In this document: positions 1 through 10,763 of the stretch, in pieces
Numbering within the stretch: position 1 is the first letter of the stretch
How the letters are laid out: each line of letters opens with the position of its first letter
DNA from: Oryzomicrobium sp.
Lineage (GTDB): Bacteria > Pseudomonadota > Gammaproteobacteria > Burkholderiales > Rhodocyclaceae
Direction of reading: 5' to 3'
Length of the DNA stretch: 64,000 bases
Assembly: GCF_021287045.1 (NCBI RefSeq)
Contig: NZ_JAJTBG010000001.1
Coordinates: forward strand, 248,001 to 312,000
Made by a program: the position numbers and the translations under genes
Notes under the pieces: generated by a model
The model's input: the letters and a program-made list of their open reading frames with translations, nothing else
Told to the model about the DNA's origin: nothing
Database searches by the model: none

Positions 1-383
1 TTGACCAGTCCGGCTTCCCGGGCGGCGCCCATCACCTCGGCGACGCGCTGGTAGCGGGTCTCCCGGTCGGCGGACAGGTGCAGCTCGGGCTGGGGGGTCT
101 GGGTGGCGGCCGAGGCCATGCGCGAACGCATCTCGGCGTCGTCCACCGGCTGGTCGTTCCAGTACAGCTTGCCGGCGCCGTCCAGGGCGACCCGCACCGT
201 TTCCGGCTTGGCGTCGGTGGGCTGGGCGGCCACGTTGGGCAGGTCTACCTTGATCGCCTGGGTCATCAGCGGCGCGGTGACGATGAAGATGATCAGCAGC
301 ACCAGCATCACGTCCACCAGCGGCGTGGTGTTGATTTCCGCCATGGGGGCCTTGCTGCCCCCGGAAAACGAGCCGAAGGCCAT
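1..383 (-). CDS. exbD: ExbD/TolR biopolymer transport protein (partial, C-terminus outside window)
   Basis: Inner-membrane partner of ExbB that couples the proton-motive force to TonB. The start ATG (383-381) follows the exbB TAA directly, giving a TAAATG junction and probable translational coupling. The visible 127 residues show the short cytoplasmic N-terminus ending in EINTTPLVDVMLVLLIIF, the single TM helix with the family's conserved Asp (V-D-V-M), and the start of the periplasmic domain. The reading frame runs off the left edge of the window, so the C-terminus cannot be seen. The order tonB-exbB-exbD identifies it as the iron-uptake ExbD and not TolR of the tol-pal system. Confidence 0.93.
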   Translation of the reverse strand, partial: MAFGSFSGGSKAPMAEINTTPLVDVMLVLLIIFIVTAPLMTQAIKVDLPNVAAQPTDAKPETVRVALDGAGKLYWNDQPVDDAEMRSRMASAATQTPQPELHLSADRETRYQRVAEVMGAAREAGLV

Positions 384-1148
384 TTACGCGGCCTCCGCCA
401 GGGGACGGCCGGCGGCGTTGGCCGGGGCGCTGTGGCTGGCACCGGTGTGCGGTTCGCCGCCGGAGAGGGGCTTGCCGGTGGTGAAGAAAGCGTGCAGATC
501 GTGGGCGAAGGCGTCCAGGTCGGCCTCGATGACGCGCACGGCGCGGGTCAGGGCGTTGTAGGCGAGCACCGCGGGAATGGCCACGAACAGGCCGGCGGCG
601 GTCATGATCAAGGCCTCGCCCACCGGGCCGGCGACTTTGTCCAGGCTGGCCTGGCCGGTGGCGCCGATCATCGCCAGGGCGTGGTAGATGCCCCACACGG
701 TGCCGAACAGGCCGATGAAGGGGGCGGTGGAGCCCACCGAGGCCAGCAGGGTCAGGCCGTTTTCGAGGCGGGCGCTGGTCTGGGTCAGGCCGGAGCGCAG
801 GGCCTGGGTGATGAACTCGGCGCCGGACAGGCTGGCGGCCAGGGAGCCCGTGCCGTGGTGGCGCTGGTAGTGGTTGGCGGCCTGGTCGGCGCGGCGGGCC
901 AGCAGGGCGAAGGCCCGGGCGTTGCCGGCTTCCAGTTCGGCGATGGCGGCGGGCACGCTGCGCGCCTGCCAGAAGGCGGCCAGGGCCGGCGTGGTGGCGC
1001 GGCGCAGGTTCCAGACGCGCCAGCCCTTGGCCAGGATGACGGTCCAACTGCCCACCGAGAGCAGCACCAGCAGCACGGCCACGGCGTGAGAGACGAAATC
1101 GCCGGCCGCCCAGAAGCTGGCCAGGTTCATGTGGGTTTCAGGCTGCAT
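384..1148 (-). CDS. exbB: ExbB/TolQ/MotA-family proton channel protein
   Basis: Inner-membrane protein of the TonB-ExbB-ExbD energy-transducing complex. The 254-residue product has a TM helix near residues 20-40 (HAVAVLLVLLSVGSWTVILA), a cytoplasmic segment, and two more TM helices in the C-terminal half around the family signature GLFGTVWGIYHA and the stretch ALIMTAAGLFVAIPAVLAYN. The start at 1148 lies 1 nt beyond the tonB TGA, and a GGAG within the tonB tail serves as ribosome binding site. It is co-transcribed with tonB upstream and exbD downstream. Length and motifs are normal for ExbB. Confidence 0.94.
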   Translation of the reverse strand: MQPETHMNLASFWAAGDFVSHAVAVLLVLLSVGSWTVILAKGWRVWNLRRATTPALAAFWQARSVPAAIAELEAGNARAFALLARRADQAANHYQRHHGTGSLAASLSGAEFITQALRSGLTQTSARLENGLTLLASVGSTAPFIGLFGTVWGIYHALAMIGATGQASLDKVAGPVGEALIMTAAGLFVAIPAVLAYNALTRAVRVIEADLDAFAHDLHAFFTTGKPLSGGEPHTGASHSAPANAAGRPLAEAA

Positions 1149-1149
1149 C

Positions 1150-1863
1150 TCAATTCTCCAAACTGAAAGTGATCGGTATTTGCACCCAGGCGGCGACCAG
1201 CTCGCCGCCCTGGCGGGCAGGAACGAATTTCCACTTGCGCACCGCGTCGAGGGCGGCGTTGTCCAGGCGGGTACTGCCGGAAGAGGTTTTCACCACGACG
1301 TCGTCGGCGCTGCCGCTGGGCAGCACGTGGGCGCGCAGCATCACCTTGCCCTGCTCGCCCATACGCCGCGACAGGGGCGGGTAGGCGGGGGCCGGGTTGC
1401 TCAGGTAGTCGGCGTCGAAGCGCGGCGCGGTCACCGGCGCGGGTGTGCCGGAGGGGGCGCTGTGGGTGGCCGGCGCCGCGGCCGACGGGGCGGCGGGGGT
1501 AGCCGGGGCCGAGGGCTGCGGCGCGGCGGCGATGGGGGAAGGGGCGGGCACCACCGGCGCCGGGGCCGGCGTGGGCTTGGCCGGGGTCGGCTTGACCACC
1601 GGCTTGGGCTCGGGCTTGGCGGCGGGCAGGGGTGCCGGCGGCGTGGGGGCCGTTGGGGCGGGCGGCAGGATCGACACCATCAGCGGCGCTGGCGGTTCGA
1701 TAGGGGCCGGCGCCGGGGCCAGCAGGATGGCGGCGGCGATTGCACCGTGGGCCGCCAGGGCGGCGGCGATCCAGCCCAGATTGGTGCCGCGCCACAGCCT
1801 GTCGCCGTCGATGACGGAATACGGCAGGGGGGCGGAAGCGGGCAGTGCGGCGGTAGCGGTCAT
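1150..1863 (-). CDS. tonB: TonB energy-transducing protein
   Basis: Periplasm-spanning protein that carries energy from ExbBD to outer-membrane receptors. The 237 residues comprise an N-terminal TM anchor (LGWIAAALAAHGAIAAAILL), a long Pro/Ala/Lys-rich linker (PAPAPIEPPAP, PKPEPKPVVKP), and a C-terminal TonB fold with the YPPLSRRMGEQGKVMLRAHV motif. I place the start at the ATG of 1863-1861. An in-frame TTG at 1923 would add 20 residues, but the Fur-like site at 1887-1905 lies in that stretch, which argues that it is promoter and not coding. It is the first gene of tonB-exbB-exbD and is probably iron-repressed. Confidence 0.92.
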   Translation of the reverse strand: MTATAALPASAPLPYSVIDGDRLWRGTNLGWIAAALAAHGAIAAAILLAPAPAPIEPPAPLMVSILPPAPTAPTPPAPLPAAKPEPKPVVKPTPAKPTPAPAPVVPAPSPIAAAPQPSAPATPAAPSAAAPATHSAPSGTPAPVTAPRFDADYLSNPAPAYPPLSRRMGEQGKVMLRAHVLPSGSADDVVVKTSSGSTRLDNAALDAVRKWKFVPARQGGELVAAWVQIPITFSLEN

Positions 1864-1886
1864 GGCAACCCGGCTGGGGTGGAATA

Positions 1887-1905
1887 AATAAGAACGGTTC
1901 GCATT
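1887..1905 (-). promoter_or_regulatory. Fur-box-like operator in front of tonB-exbB-exbD
   Basis: Read on the minus strand the 19-mer is AATGCGAACCGTTCTTATT. By eye it matches about 15 of 19 positions of the palindromic pattern AATGAGAACGATTCTCATT seen at Fur sites. It lies 24 bp upstream of the chosen tonB start. A second, better copy precedes the receptor gene at 4524-4542. Confidence 0.6.
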
Positions 1906-2010
1906 ATCGAATTCACCTGACAAGTTGTCAAGAAATGTTACGACCTGCCTACGCTAAGGGGCGCGGGCGATTTCGGCCTTGATACAGGTGGCCTTTTACT
2001 CTCCCCCGGG

Positions 2011-2047
2011 GCCCTTGCCCTGCGACCTGTTGTCGCAGGGCAAGGGC
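2011..2047. repeat. Perfect 16-bp inverted repeat, 5-nt loop
   Basis: Arms GCCCTTGCCCTGCGAC (2011-2026) and GTCGCAGGGCAAGGGC (2032-2047) are exact reverse complements around CTGTT. There is no T-run on either side, so it is not a classical intrinsic terminator. It lies between the receptor gene's terminator and the tonB promoter. Confidence 0.8.
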
Positions 2048-2073
2048 GGGGCGGCGCAGGGGCGCTTCAAGCG

Positions 2074-2105
2074 AAAAAAAGCCCCGCCGGAACGGGGGCG
2101 GGGCA
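2074..2105 (-). terminator. Rho-independent terminator after the TonB-dependent receptor gene
   Basis: On the minus strand, GCCCCGCC pairs with GGCGGGGC around a short loop and is followed by seven T residues. It lies about 50 bp beyond the receptor stop codon, so tonB-exbB-exbD is probably a separate transcription unit. Confidence 0.85.
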
Positions 2106-2153
2106 AAGGACGATACCGGCGTGCCGGCATCGCGAGGCAGGCCGGTCGGAGGC

Positions 2154-4442
2154 TCAGAAGTCCAGGGCCAGGGACACCATGGCGTTGCGTCCGGGTTGGG
2201 TATAGAACTCGGGAGCCTGGTCGCTGGCGAGCAGGCCGCTGCGGCGCACGTCGTTCCACAGCCAGTACTTCTTGTCGAACAGGTTGTTCACTGCCACGTT
2301 GATGCGGGCCGTCTTGTGGAACTGCCAGTAGGCCGACAGGTCGGTGACACCGTAGCCCGGGGTGCGGAAGTAGGCCTGGCCGGTGCCGGCGCTGCTGTCG
2401 TCCACCCGGTCCTTGCGCCAGGCGGCACGGAAGCGGGCTTCCAGGCCGACGGTGGCGGTGGGGGTCCACTGGGCGCTCAGGGTCAGGCGGCGCGGTTCGA
2501 TCGAGTTGATGGGCCGGTCGGTGTCCTGGTCGGTGCCGCTGGCATAGGCGAAGGCCCCGTTCAGGCGCACTTCCTTGAGAGGTTGCCAGTAGCCGCGCAG
2601 CTCGAAGCCGCGGATGGTGACCTGGCTCAGGTTCTGGTACTGGTAGGTGGCGGCGCTGCCCGGGATGTAGGCCGGGTTGCTGGCACTGATCTTGATGTTG
2701 TCGATGAAGTTGCGGTAGCGGTTGTGGAACACCGCCACCTGGCCGCCGGCGGTGGCACCCGCCACCTTCAGGCCCAGTTCCACGCTCTTGCTGGTTTCCG
2801 GCTCCAGGTTCGGGTTGCCCACCGAGCCGTAGTTCTGGGAGCCGTTGTAGAAGAAGCGGTTCACCTCCTGGTAGTTGGGCGGGCGGAAGCCCTCGGCGTA
2901 CTGGCCGTAGACGTTCCAGCCCTGCATCACTTCGAAGCTGGCGGCGAACTTGGACGAGACTTTCGAGCCACTCTTGTCCACCGCCCGGTAGCCGGGCTTG
3001 GTGACGTAGAGCGGATCGCTTTCGGGCGTCAGGCTGTAGTGGTCGTAGCGGATGCCCGGGGTGAGGCGCAGGCGGTTGTCCAGGAAACGCAACTCGTCCT
3101 GGGCGAACAGGCCCAGGCTGTCGGCGTGGCCCTTGGGATAGTCGGTGCTCGGGTAGCTGTCGCCGAGCAGCGTTTTGTTTTGCACGCCGGTGGCCAGGTT
3201 GGTCCAGGTGGCGTCCTTCTTCTCGGCGGTACGGGCGCGCATCCAGTCGGCGCCCCAGGTGATCGACTGGGGCGTCAGCCAGGTGGCTTCCTTTTCCATT
3301 ACCAGGCTGGCGCCGCTGCGGGTCTGCTCGAAGTCGAAGCGCTGGTCGAGCAGGCAGTTGGCGGCGCCGGGGGTAGAGGCCGAGCAACTGGCGCTGGTGT
3401 TGGTGCGCCACACCTTGTTGCGGTTGGTGGTTTCCTGGGTCTGGGTGTACAGCTTGAGGCCGAGCCGGTCGAACAGGGCGGTGTTGGTGGGCAGCCAGTC
3501 GTAGTCGAGGGCAACCCGGTTGCGCGCGATGCTGTCGTCCCCCAGGTTGCGGGTAATGCGGCTCAGGTTGTTGGGGCTGCCCGGGCTGACGTTGCTGACC
3601 CGGCGCACGTCGGTCTTGACCTCGGTTTCGCGGTTTTCCAGGGTCAGCTTGAAGCGGTGGTTGGCGTTGAGCCGGTAGGCGAGCTTGGCCAGGATGTCGG
3701 TGGTGTCGTAGTCCTGGGGGTTGGCGCTGCTGCGCAGCAGGCCCGAGCCGTTGAGGTAGGGCTTGTCCGGGCTGTCGCTCTTGTTCTCGATCTCGTGGCC
3801 GCTGCGGTGGGACACCATCAGCAGGCCCTTCAGGTCGCCGCCGTCGATGGCGCCGTAGCCAAGCTGGCTGGTACTGCGGTCGGCGCTGAAGTAGGCTGCC
3901 TTGCCGCCCACGGCGTAGGGCCGGCCCTTGAGCAGGTCGTCCGGATCGAGGGTGAGGAAGCCCACCACGCCGCCCAGGGCGTCGGAGCCGTAGAGGCTGG
4001 AGCCGGGGCCGCGCACGATCTCGATGCGCTTGAGGAAATCCGGGTCGGGCACGTCCCGGTTGCTGGCGTCGTAGTTGGTGGTGCCGGGGGAGCGGAAATC
4101 GGCGGAACGGACGCCGTCGATCAGCATCAGCACCCGGTTGTCCTCGATGCCGCGGATGTTGATGTTGCCGCTGCCGAAGCGGCGGGCGTCGGCGGGCATG
4201 GCCACGTCCGGCTCGTCGGCCAGGGCGTCGGCGATGGTGCGGGTGCCGCGTCGGTCCAGATCGTCCCGGTCCACCGTGGTGACGGTACCGGGAATGAGGT
4301 CGGTGGCCTGTTGGGAACGGGTGGCGGTGACCACCACTTCCTTGAGGGGCGCGGCTCCGTCCGCCAGGGCAGGGGCTGCGGGCAGGGCGAACGCGGCGAG
4401 CGCCAGGGCCAGCCGGCGCGGTCGGAAAGGCAGGGGGGGCAT
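2154..4442 (-). CDS. TonB-dependent outer-membrane receptor, haem/haemoglobin-receptor type
   Basis: Outer-membrane 22-strand gated barrel for uptake of an iron source. The 762 residues begin with a signal peptide ([17 protein letters not shown]) and a TonB-box-like [10 protein letters not shown] (33-42). The plug domain follows, with [19 protein letters not shown] and [18 protein letters not shown]. The barrel ends in a terminal Phe (MVSLALDF). Overall similarity is to the haemin/haemoglobin receptors. The FRAP-NPNL region characteristic of that family is present as FRPP (about residue 517) and NPNL (about 540), but the His usually found between them is missing. The ligand is therefore uncertain. 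A Fur-like site lies upstream, and tonB-exbBD is the next unit on the same strand. Confidence 0.88.
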   Translation of the reverse strand: MPPLPFRPRRLALALAAFALPAAPALADGAAPLKEVVVTATRSQQATDLIPGTVTTVDRDDLDRRGTRTIADALADEPDVAMPADARRFGSGNINIRGIEDNRVLMLIDGVRSADFRSPGTTNYDASNRDVPDPDFLKRIEIVRGPGSSLYGSDALGGVVGFLTLDPDDLLKGRPYAVGGKAAYFSADRSTSQLGYGAIDGGDLKGLLMVSHRSGHEIENKSDSPDKPYLNGSGLLRSSANPQDYDTTDILAKLAYRLNANHRFKLTLENRETEVKTDVRRVSNVSPGSPNNLSRITRNLGDDSIARNRVALDYDWLPTNTALFDRLGLKLYTQTQETTNRNKVWRTNTSASCSASTPGAANCLLDQRFDFEQTRSGASLVMEKEATWLTPQSITWGADWMRARTAEKKDATWTNLATGVQNKTLLGDSYPSTDYPKGHADSLGLFAQDELRFLDNRLRLTPGIRYDHYSLTPESDPLYVTKPGYRAVDKSGSKVSSKFAASFEVMQGWNVYGQYAEGFRPPNYQEVNRFFYNGSQNYGSVGNPNLEPETSKSVELGLKVAGATAGGQVAVFHNRYRNFIDNIKISASNPAYIPGSAATYQYQNLSQVTIRGFELRGYWQPLKEVRLNGAFAYASGTDQDTDRPINSIEPRRLTLSAQWTPTATVGLEARFRAAWRKDRVDDSSAGTGQAYFRTPGYGVTDLSAYWQFHKTARINVAVNNLFDKKYWLWNDVRRSGLLASDQAPEFYTQPGRNAMVSLALDF

Positions 4443-4523
4443 GCGAGGCTCCGGTGAAAAGGGCTCGCTACCTTTCGCCGCGGGGTTGGCGCGGATGTGG
4501 TGGGTGGCTGGCGTTGTTGTTTA

Positions 4524-4542
4524 TATGAGAACGATTCTTATT
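4524..4542 (-). promoter_or_regulatory. Fur-box-like operator in front of the receptor gene
   Basis: The plus-strand sequence TATGAGAACGATTCTTATT closely matches the Fur palindrome (GAGAACGATTCT core). It lies about 80 bp upstream of the receptor start and 127 bp upstream of ppa. Its position favours control of the receptor gene. Confidence 0.75.
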
Positions 4543-4608
4543 ATAAGGATTGCCGCAGCCGGGTCAATCCGCCGCGAGATCGCTCCAACGCGCCGCAGGC
4601 GGCGACGT

Positions 4609-4614
4609 TATAAT
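4609..4614 (+). promoter_or_regulatory. Candidate -10 element for ppa
   Basis: A perfect TATAAT lies 55 bp upstream of the ppa start in otherwise GC-rich DNA. No good -35 hexamer is visible at 17 bp. Confidence 0.35.
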
Positions 4615-4668
4615 TACGGGCTGTCCAAAATTCAACGACCACTTTCAACGCAATCGGGAGCTTCACGC

Positions 4669-5199
4669 ATGAACGTCAACGCCCTGTCCGCCGGCAAGGA
4701 CCTGCCCAACGATATCAACGTGGTGATCGAAATCCCCGCCAACCAGCCCGGCATCAAGTTCGAGCTGGACAAGGATTCCGGCGCCATCGTGGTGGACCGG
4801 TTCATGGCCACCCCCATGCACTACCCCTGCAACTACGGCTTCGTGCCCAACACCCTGTCCGACGACGGCGATCCCACCGACGTGCTGGTGGTGGCCCCGG
4901 TGGCCCTGCCGGCCGGCTCCGTGATCCGCTGCCGCCCCGTCGGCGTGCTGCAGATGGAAGACGAAGCGGGCATGGACGCCAAGGTAGTGGCGGTTCCCCA
5001 CTCCAAGCTGACCCCGCTGTACGACAACGTGAAGAGCATCAACGACCTGCCCGAGCTGCTGATCAAGCAGATCACCCACTTCTTCGAGCACTACAAGGAT
5101 CTGGAACCGGGCAAGTGGGTCAAGGTCTCCGGCTGGGGCGACGTGGACGCCGCCCGCGCCGAGATCGTTGCCAGCGCCGCCCGCGCCCAGGCCAAGTAA
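4669..5199 (+). CDS. ppa: Inorganic pyrophosphatase (family I)
   Basis: Cytosolic Mg-dependent enzyme that hydrolyses pyrophosphate to two phosphates and so pulls biosynthetic reactions forward. The 176-residue product has the usual family I length. It carries the substrate-site segments [13 protein letters not shown] and the signature [10 protein letters not shown] with its metal-binding aspartates, plus [13 protein letters not shown]. The start is the ATG at 4669, giving [23 protein letters not shown] as expected for the family. The longer open frame upstream is spurious. It is a single gene followed by nadE. Confidence 0.96.
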   Translation: MNVNALSAGKDLPNDINVVIEIPANQPGIKFELDKDSGAIVVDRFMATPMHYPCNYGFVPNTLSDDGDPTDVLVVAPVALPAGSVIRCRPVGVLQMEDEAGMDAKVVAVPHSKLTPLYDNVKSINDLPELLIKQITHFFEHYKDLEPGKWVKVSGWGDVDAARAEIVASAARAQAK

Positions 5200-5353
5200 G
5201 CCGATCCTGGCACCGTAGCCGGCCAGCGGCCGGCGATTCGGCATACAATCGGCGGGGCCGCCGGAGTCGCAAGACCCGGTGGCCCTTTTCATTGCCGGCG
5301 CCGTGCGCGCCGGCCCGCTCCCGCATCCTTCGCCTTCGTTTCCGCACTCCGCC

Positions 5354-7350
<1,997 letters not shown>

Positions 7351-7403
7351 GCGTCTGATTGCCGACCATCCGATGCATCCGCCGGCACAGCCCGGCGTGC
7401 CAC

Positions 7404-7440
7404 GACGCCCCGCTTGCCGGGGCGTCGGCGTTTTGGCTTT
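7404..7440 (+). terminator. Rho-independent terminator after glnB
   Basis: GACGCCCCG (7404-7412) pairs with CGGGGCGTC (7418-7426) around a 5-nt loop. It is followed by a T-rich stretch (GGCGTTTTGGCTTT). It lies between the convergent glnB and the DUF4124-type gene. Confidence 0.75.
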
Positions 7441-7457
7441 GCGCGTTTTCCCGGCGT

Positions 7458-8045
7458 CTAGCAGCCGAGGGAAAAACGGGCATCGCTCAATTCCTTCCGC
7501 CGCGTCGTCCAATGATCCCCTTCCGTCGCCGAGTGGGGCTGGCGCAGGATGGCATCGACCCGGGTGATGTCCTGGGCCAGGGCCTCGCACTGGGCCGCTT
7601 TTCCGTCCACGGCCGCGGTCCGCATGGCTGTCGGTTCCGGGTAGGCATGGCGGGCTTCCCGCTCCGCCGCCATGGCGGCCACCCGCTGCCGGAGCCGTTC
7701 CACCTCGGCCTGGGCGGCTGCCGGATCGGCGGCGCCGGTGTGGCGCTCCACCGCGACCAGCTGCTCCCCCGCCCGGCAGCCCTGGTCCCGGTAGGCATTC
7801 CCCTGGGGGCCACGGCACTTGTACAGTTGAGGGACGGTCGGGGCGGCGGCTTGCGGTGCAGGCGCCGCTGGACGGGCCGTTGGCGTCGCAGCAGCCGATG
7901 CGGGCTGGGGAACGGGGCTCGGCCCCGGCCCCGGTACCTGGCCCTGTTCCCCGTGGACCACCAGCAGGACTGCGCCGCCCATGACGGCGGCAGCGAGCAA
8001 AAACGACAGGGCGAGGGTGCGCGGCGATTCCATGGGATTAGGCAT
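7458..8045 (-). CDS. DUF4124-like protein with N-terminal membrane anchor
   Basis: Function unknown. The 195 residues begin with a TM or uncleaved signal segment (LALSFLLAAAVMGGAVLLVV) and a Pro/Ala-rich linker. A short cysteine-containing motif then follows, LYKCRGPQGNAYRDQGC, which resembles the DUF4124 pattern YxCxxxxGxxxYxDxPC. A predicted coiled coil (AAAQAEVERLRQRVAAMAAERE) and a C-terminal Cys-containing tail complete it. It is probably a periplasmic-facing envelope protein. The start at 8045 (MPNPMESP) could instead be the ATG four codons later. It is convergent with glnB and divergent from sodC. Confidence 0.7.
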   Translation of the reverse strand: MPNPMESPRTLALSFLLAAAVMGGAVLLVVHGEQGQVPGPGPSPVPQPASAAATPTARPAAPAPQAAAPTVPQLYKCRGPQGNAYRDQGCRAGEQLVAVERHTGAADPAAAQAEVERLRQRVAAMAAEREARHAYPEPTAMRTAAVDGKAAQCEALAQDITRVDAILRQPHSATEGDHWTTRRKELSDARFSLGC

Positions 8046-8174
8046 CGTGGTTATGCTCGGAGTATAAAACGTACCCGATTTGGAACGGCCGTGCCCGGCC
8101 GGGGTCTGTCCTAGTCCGATGTTTTTCGCAGCCTTTGCCGCCGGAGCCGGCGGCCCACGTTCAAGGAGTGTGTC

Positions 8175-8684
8175 ATGAAGCGATCCACCCTCATTGCCTG
8201 TTCCCTGGTTGCCGCCATTACTGCGGCCTGCGCCTCCACCCCCCCGGACGGCGGCGCCCGGGCTGCCCTGGAGGCCCGGTCCGGCAGCAACGTGGCCGGC
8301 GAGGTGCTGTTCTCCCCGATCCCCGGCGGCCTGCGGGTCGAAGTGCGGGCCACCGGCCTGACCCCGGGCGAGCACGGCTTCCACGTCCACGAGGTGGGCG
8401 ACTGCTCGACCCCGGACGCCATGAGCGCCAAGGGCCACTTCAACCCGACCGGCAAGCCCCACGGCCACTACGGCATGGGCGAGTACCATGTCGGGGATAT
8501 CCCCAACCTGGTGGCCGACGGCAACGGCGTGGTCCGCCAGCGCATGGACATCATGGGCATCGCCCTGGACGGCCCCAACAGCGTCCTCGGCCGGGCCGTG
8601 ATCATCCACGCCGACGCGGACGACTACAAAACCCAGCCCGCCGGCAACTCCGGCAAGCGGGTGGCCTGCGGCGTGATCCGCTGA
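8175..8684 (+). CDS. sodC: Cu/Zn superoxide dismutase, periplasmic, probable lipoprotein
   Basis: Dismutates superoxide to oxygen and peroxide in the periplasm. The 169-residue product has an N-terminal secretion signal ending in ITAAC, a plausible lipobox with Cys19. Copper ligands are visible as His70 and His72 (HGFHVHE), the bridging His88 (GHFNP) and His145 (VIIHAD). Zinc ligands are probably His96 or His98, His105 and Asp108 (EYHVGDIPN). Cys77 and Cys165 can form the conserved disulfide. An AGGAGTG ribosome binding site precedes the ATG. It reads in the same direction as the BCCT transporter gene 40 nt downstream. Confidence 0.94.
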   Translation: MKRSTLIACSLVAAITAACASTPPDGGARAALEARSGSNVAGEVLFSPIPGGLRVEVRATGLTPGEHGFHVHEVGDCSTPDAMSAKGHFNPTGKPHGHYGMGEYHVGDIPNLVADGNGVVRQRMDIMGIALDGPNSVLGRAVIIHADADDYKTQPAGNSGKRVACGVIR

Positions 8685-8724
8685 CCGTCCGCGCCGCCCC
8701 GCCCGCCACCGACCAGGAGACCCG

Positions 8725-10713
8725 ATGAATCGACCCGTGTTCGCCGTATCCGCCGCCCTCGCCAGCCTGTTCATCGTCTTGTCCGCCCTGTTTCCCAGGC
8801 GCGCGGCCCGGGCGGTGGCCTGGGTCCAGGACGGGATACTGAGCGACTTCGGGTGGTTCTACATACTGGCGGTGGCGCTCCTGCTGCTATTCGTCGTCGT
8901 CCTGCTCTTTTCGCCTTACGGCCGCATCCGCCTGGGCCACGACGGCGACGAGCCGGAGTACAGCTACCCGACCTGGTTCGCCATGCTGTTCTCCGCCGGC
9001 ATGGGCATCGGCCTGCTCTTCTACGGCGTGGCCGAGCCGGTGCAGCATTTCGTCGCGCCCCTGGGGGCGGCCGGCGGCACGGTGGAGGCGGCCAAGGCCG
9101 CCTTCGTCACCACGCTTTTCCACTGGGGGCTGCACGCCTGGGGCATCTACGTGGTGGTGGGGTTGGCTCTGGCCTATTTCGCCTACCGCCACGACCTGCC
9201 GCTCACCATCCGCTCGACCCTGCTGCCCCTGCTCGGCGACCGCATCCACGGCCCCCTGGGCCATGCCGCCGACACCCTGGCGGTGCTCGGCACCCTGTTC
9301 GGCCTGGCCACCTCCCTGGGCTTCGGCGCCCTCCAGGCCAATGCCGGCCTGGCCTACCTGGGGGTGGCGGACAACGGCCTGCCCCAGCAGCTGGCGCTGA
9401 TCGGCCTGATCACCCTGGCCGCCACCGCCTCGGTGGCCAGCGGCCTGGACCGGGGCGTGCGCCGCCTGTCGGAACTCAACCTGCTGCTCGCCCTGTTGCT
9501 GCTGCTCTTCGTCTTCATTGTCGGCCCCAGCGTCTTCCTGTTGTCCACCTTCGTCGAGGGAGTGGGCAACTACCTGTCCCAGATCGTCGGCCTGAGCTTC
9601 CGCACTACCGCCTTCCGCGGCGTCGAGTGGCAGAAGAGCTGGACCATGTTCTACTGGGGCTGGTGGGTGTCCTGGGCGCCCTTCGTCGGCATGTTCATCG
9701 CCCGCATTTCCCGGGGGCGCACCCTGCGCGAATTCGTCGCCGGGGTGCTGTTCGTCCCGGCCCTGTTCAACGCCCTGTGGTTCACCGTGTTCGGCAACAC
9801 CGCCCTGCACAGCGAACTGTTCGGCCCCGGCGGCATCGCCGAGGTGGTGGCCCGGGACATGCCGGCGGCCCTGTTTACCCTGCTCGACCAACTCCCCTGG
9901 GCGGGGCTGACCACGGCCCTGGCCACCGTTCTGGTCGTCACCTTCTTCATCACCTCGGCCGATTCCGGCGCCCTGGTGATCGACATCCTGGCCCATGGCG
10001 GCGACCCCACGCCGCCCCTGTGGAGCCGCATCTTCTGGGCCCTGTCCGCCGGCGGGGTGGCGGCGGTGCTGTTGGTGACGGGCGGACTCCAGGCCTTGCA
10101 GACGGCGGCCATCGTCATGGCCTTGCCCTTTTTGCTGATCATGATCGCCATGGCCGCCTCGCTGCTGCGCGCCCTGCGCGCCGATCCGGGCCAGGACCAG
10201 GCCGAATCCGGCCCAGCCCTGGCCCCGGCGGCGGATTTCGCCCTGCCGGTGAGCGAGGACGCCGGCCCCGGCGACGACTGGCGCGCCCGTTTGGCCGAAG
10301 TGGTGGGCCGCCCCGGCCGGGCCAGGGAAGGCGCCGCCTCCCCTCGGGAGCGCACCCGGCGCGAACTGCGCGACTTCATCGCTGCCACGGCGGTGCCCGC
10401 CTTCGCCCAGATCCAGGGCGAACTGGCGCGCCACGGCCGCCGCGTGGCGGTGGACCGGCATCCCTACCACGTGCGGGTGGCGGTGCTGTCCGGCGACGGA
10501 CGGGAATTCGTCTATACCCTGCGCGCCCGGGCGGACGCCTATGGCGCCTTCCGCATGGCCGACGCTGCCGACGGCGCGGGCCGCCAGGAACCGTCCCGGG
10601 CCGAGGTGGTGCTGGTGGGCGGCGTGCGCAAGTCCCTTCCCCTGTCCGACTGCACCCGGGAGCGGCTGATCGGCGACTTCATCGCCGAATACGCCAAGTG
10701 GCTGGGGTGGTAG
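8725..10713 (+). CDS. BCCT-family transporter (choline/glycine betaine/carnitine type), BetT-like
   Basis: Inner-membrane secondary transporter for a quaternary ammonium compound, probably Na+- or H+-coupled. The 662 residues contain about 12 hydrophobic helices. Family signatures include FSAGMGIGLLFYGVAEPV, the Trp-rich substrate-box region MFYWGWWVSWAPFVGMFIARISRG, and FFITSADSGALV. A cytoplasmic C-terminal extension of about 150 residues follows the last helix, as in BetT-type choline transporters, where it serves osmoregulation. The AGGAGA ribosome binding site fits the ATG at 8725. The exact substrate cannot be read from sequence. Confidence 0.9.
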   Translation: MNRPVFAVSAALASLFIVLSALFPRRAARAVAWVQDGILSDFGWFYILAVALLLLFVVVLLFSPYGRIRLGHDGDEPEYSYPTWFAMLFSAGMGIGLLFYGVAEPVQHFVAPLGAAGGTVEAAKAAFVTTLFHWGLHAWGIYVVVGLALAYFAYRHDLPLTIRSTLLPLLGDRIHGPLGHAADTLAVLGTLFGLATSLGFGALQANAGLAYLGVADNGLPQQLALIGLITLAATASVASGLDRGVRRLSELNLLLALLLLLFVFIVGPSVFLLSTFVEGVGNYLSQIVGLSFRTTAFRGVEWQKSWTMFYWGWWVSWAPFVGMFIARISRGRTLREFVAGVLFVPALFNALWFTVFGNTALHSELFGPGGIAEVVARDMPAALFTLLDQLPWAGLTTALATVLVVTFFITSADSGALVIDILAHGGDPTPPLWSRIFWALSAGGVAAVLLVTGGLQALQTAAIVMALPFLLIMIAMAASLLRALRADPGQDQAESGPALAPAADFALPVSEDAGPGDDWRARLAEVVGRPGRAREGAASPRERTRRELRDFIAATAVPAFAQIQGELARHGRRVAVDRHPYHVRVAVLSGDGREFVYTLRARADAYGAFRMADAADGAGRQEPSRAEVVLVGGVRKSLPLSDCTRERLIGDFIAEYAKWLGW

Positions 10714-10731
10714 GCCGGCGCGTGCTGGAAT

Positions 10732-10763
10732 GGGGAGAAATAGGGAGAAATGGGGGAGAGGGG
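10732..10763 (+). other. G-quadruplex-type motif
   Basis: Four G-tracts (GGGG, GGG, GGGGG, GGGG) are separated by loops of 7, 6 and 3 nt, just downstream of the BCCT stop codon. The motif also contains the short direct repeat GGGAGAAAT. Confidence 0.45.

Noticed and set aside
1864-1923. A TTG start that would lengthen TonB by 20 residues
   Set aside because: The stretch contains a Fur-like site, which fits promoter function, and the ATG at 1863 gives a normal TonB N-terminus.
2121-4457. A 778-codon open frame on the plus strand opposite the TonB-dependent receptor gene
   Set aside because: It is the antisense shadow of a GC-rich gene, with Gly/Val/Ala-biased composition and no domain. The minus-strand protein has clear receptor motifs.
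5218-5235. A GCCGGCC-AGC-GGCCGGC hairpin after ppa
   Set aside because: It lacks a T-run and such runs of GCCGGC are common by chance in this GC-rich DNA, so I do not call it a terminator.
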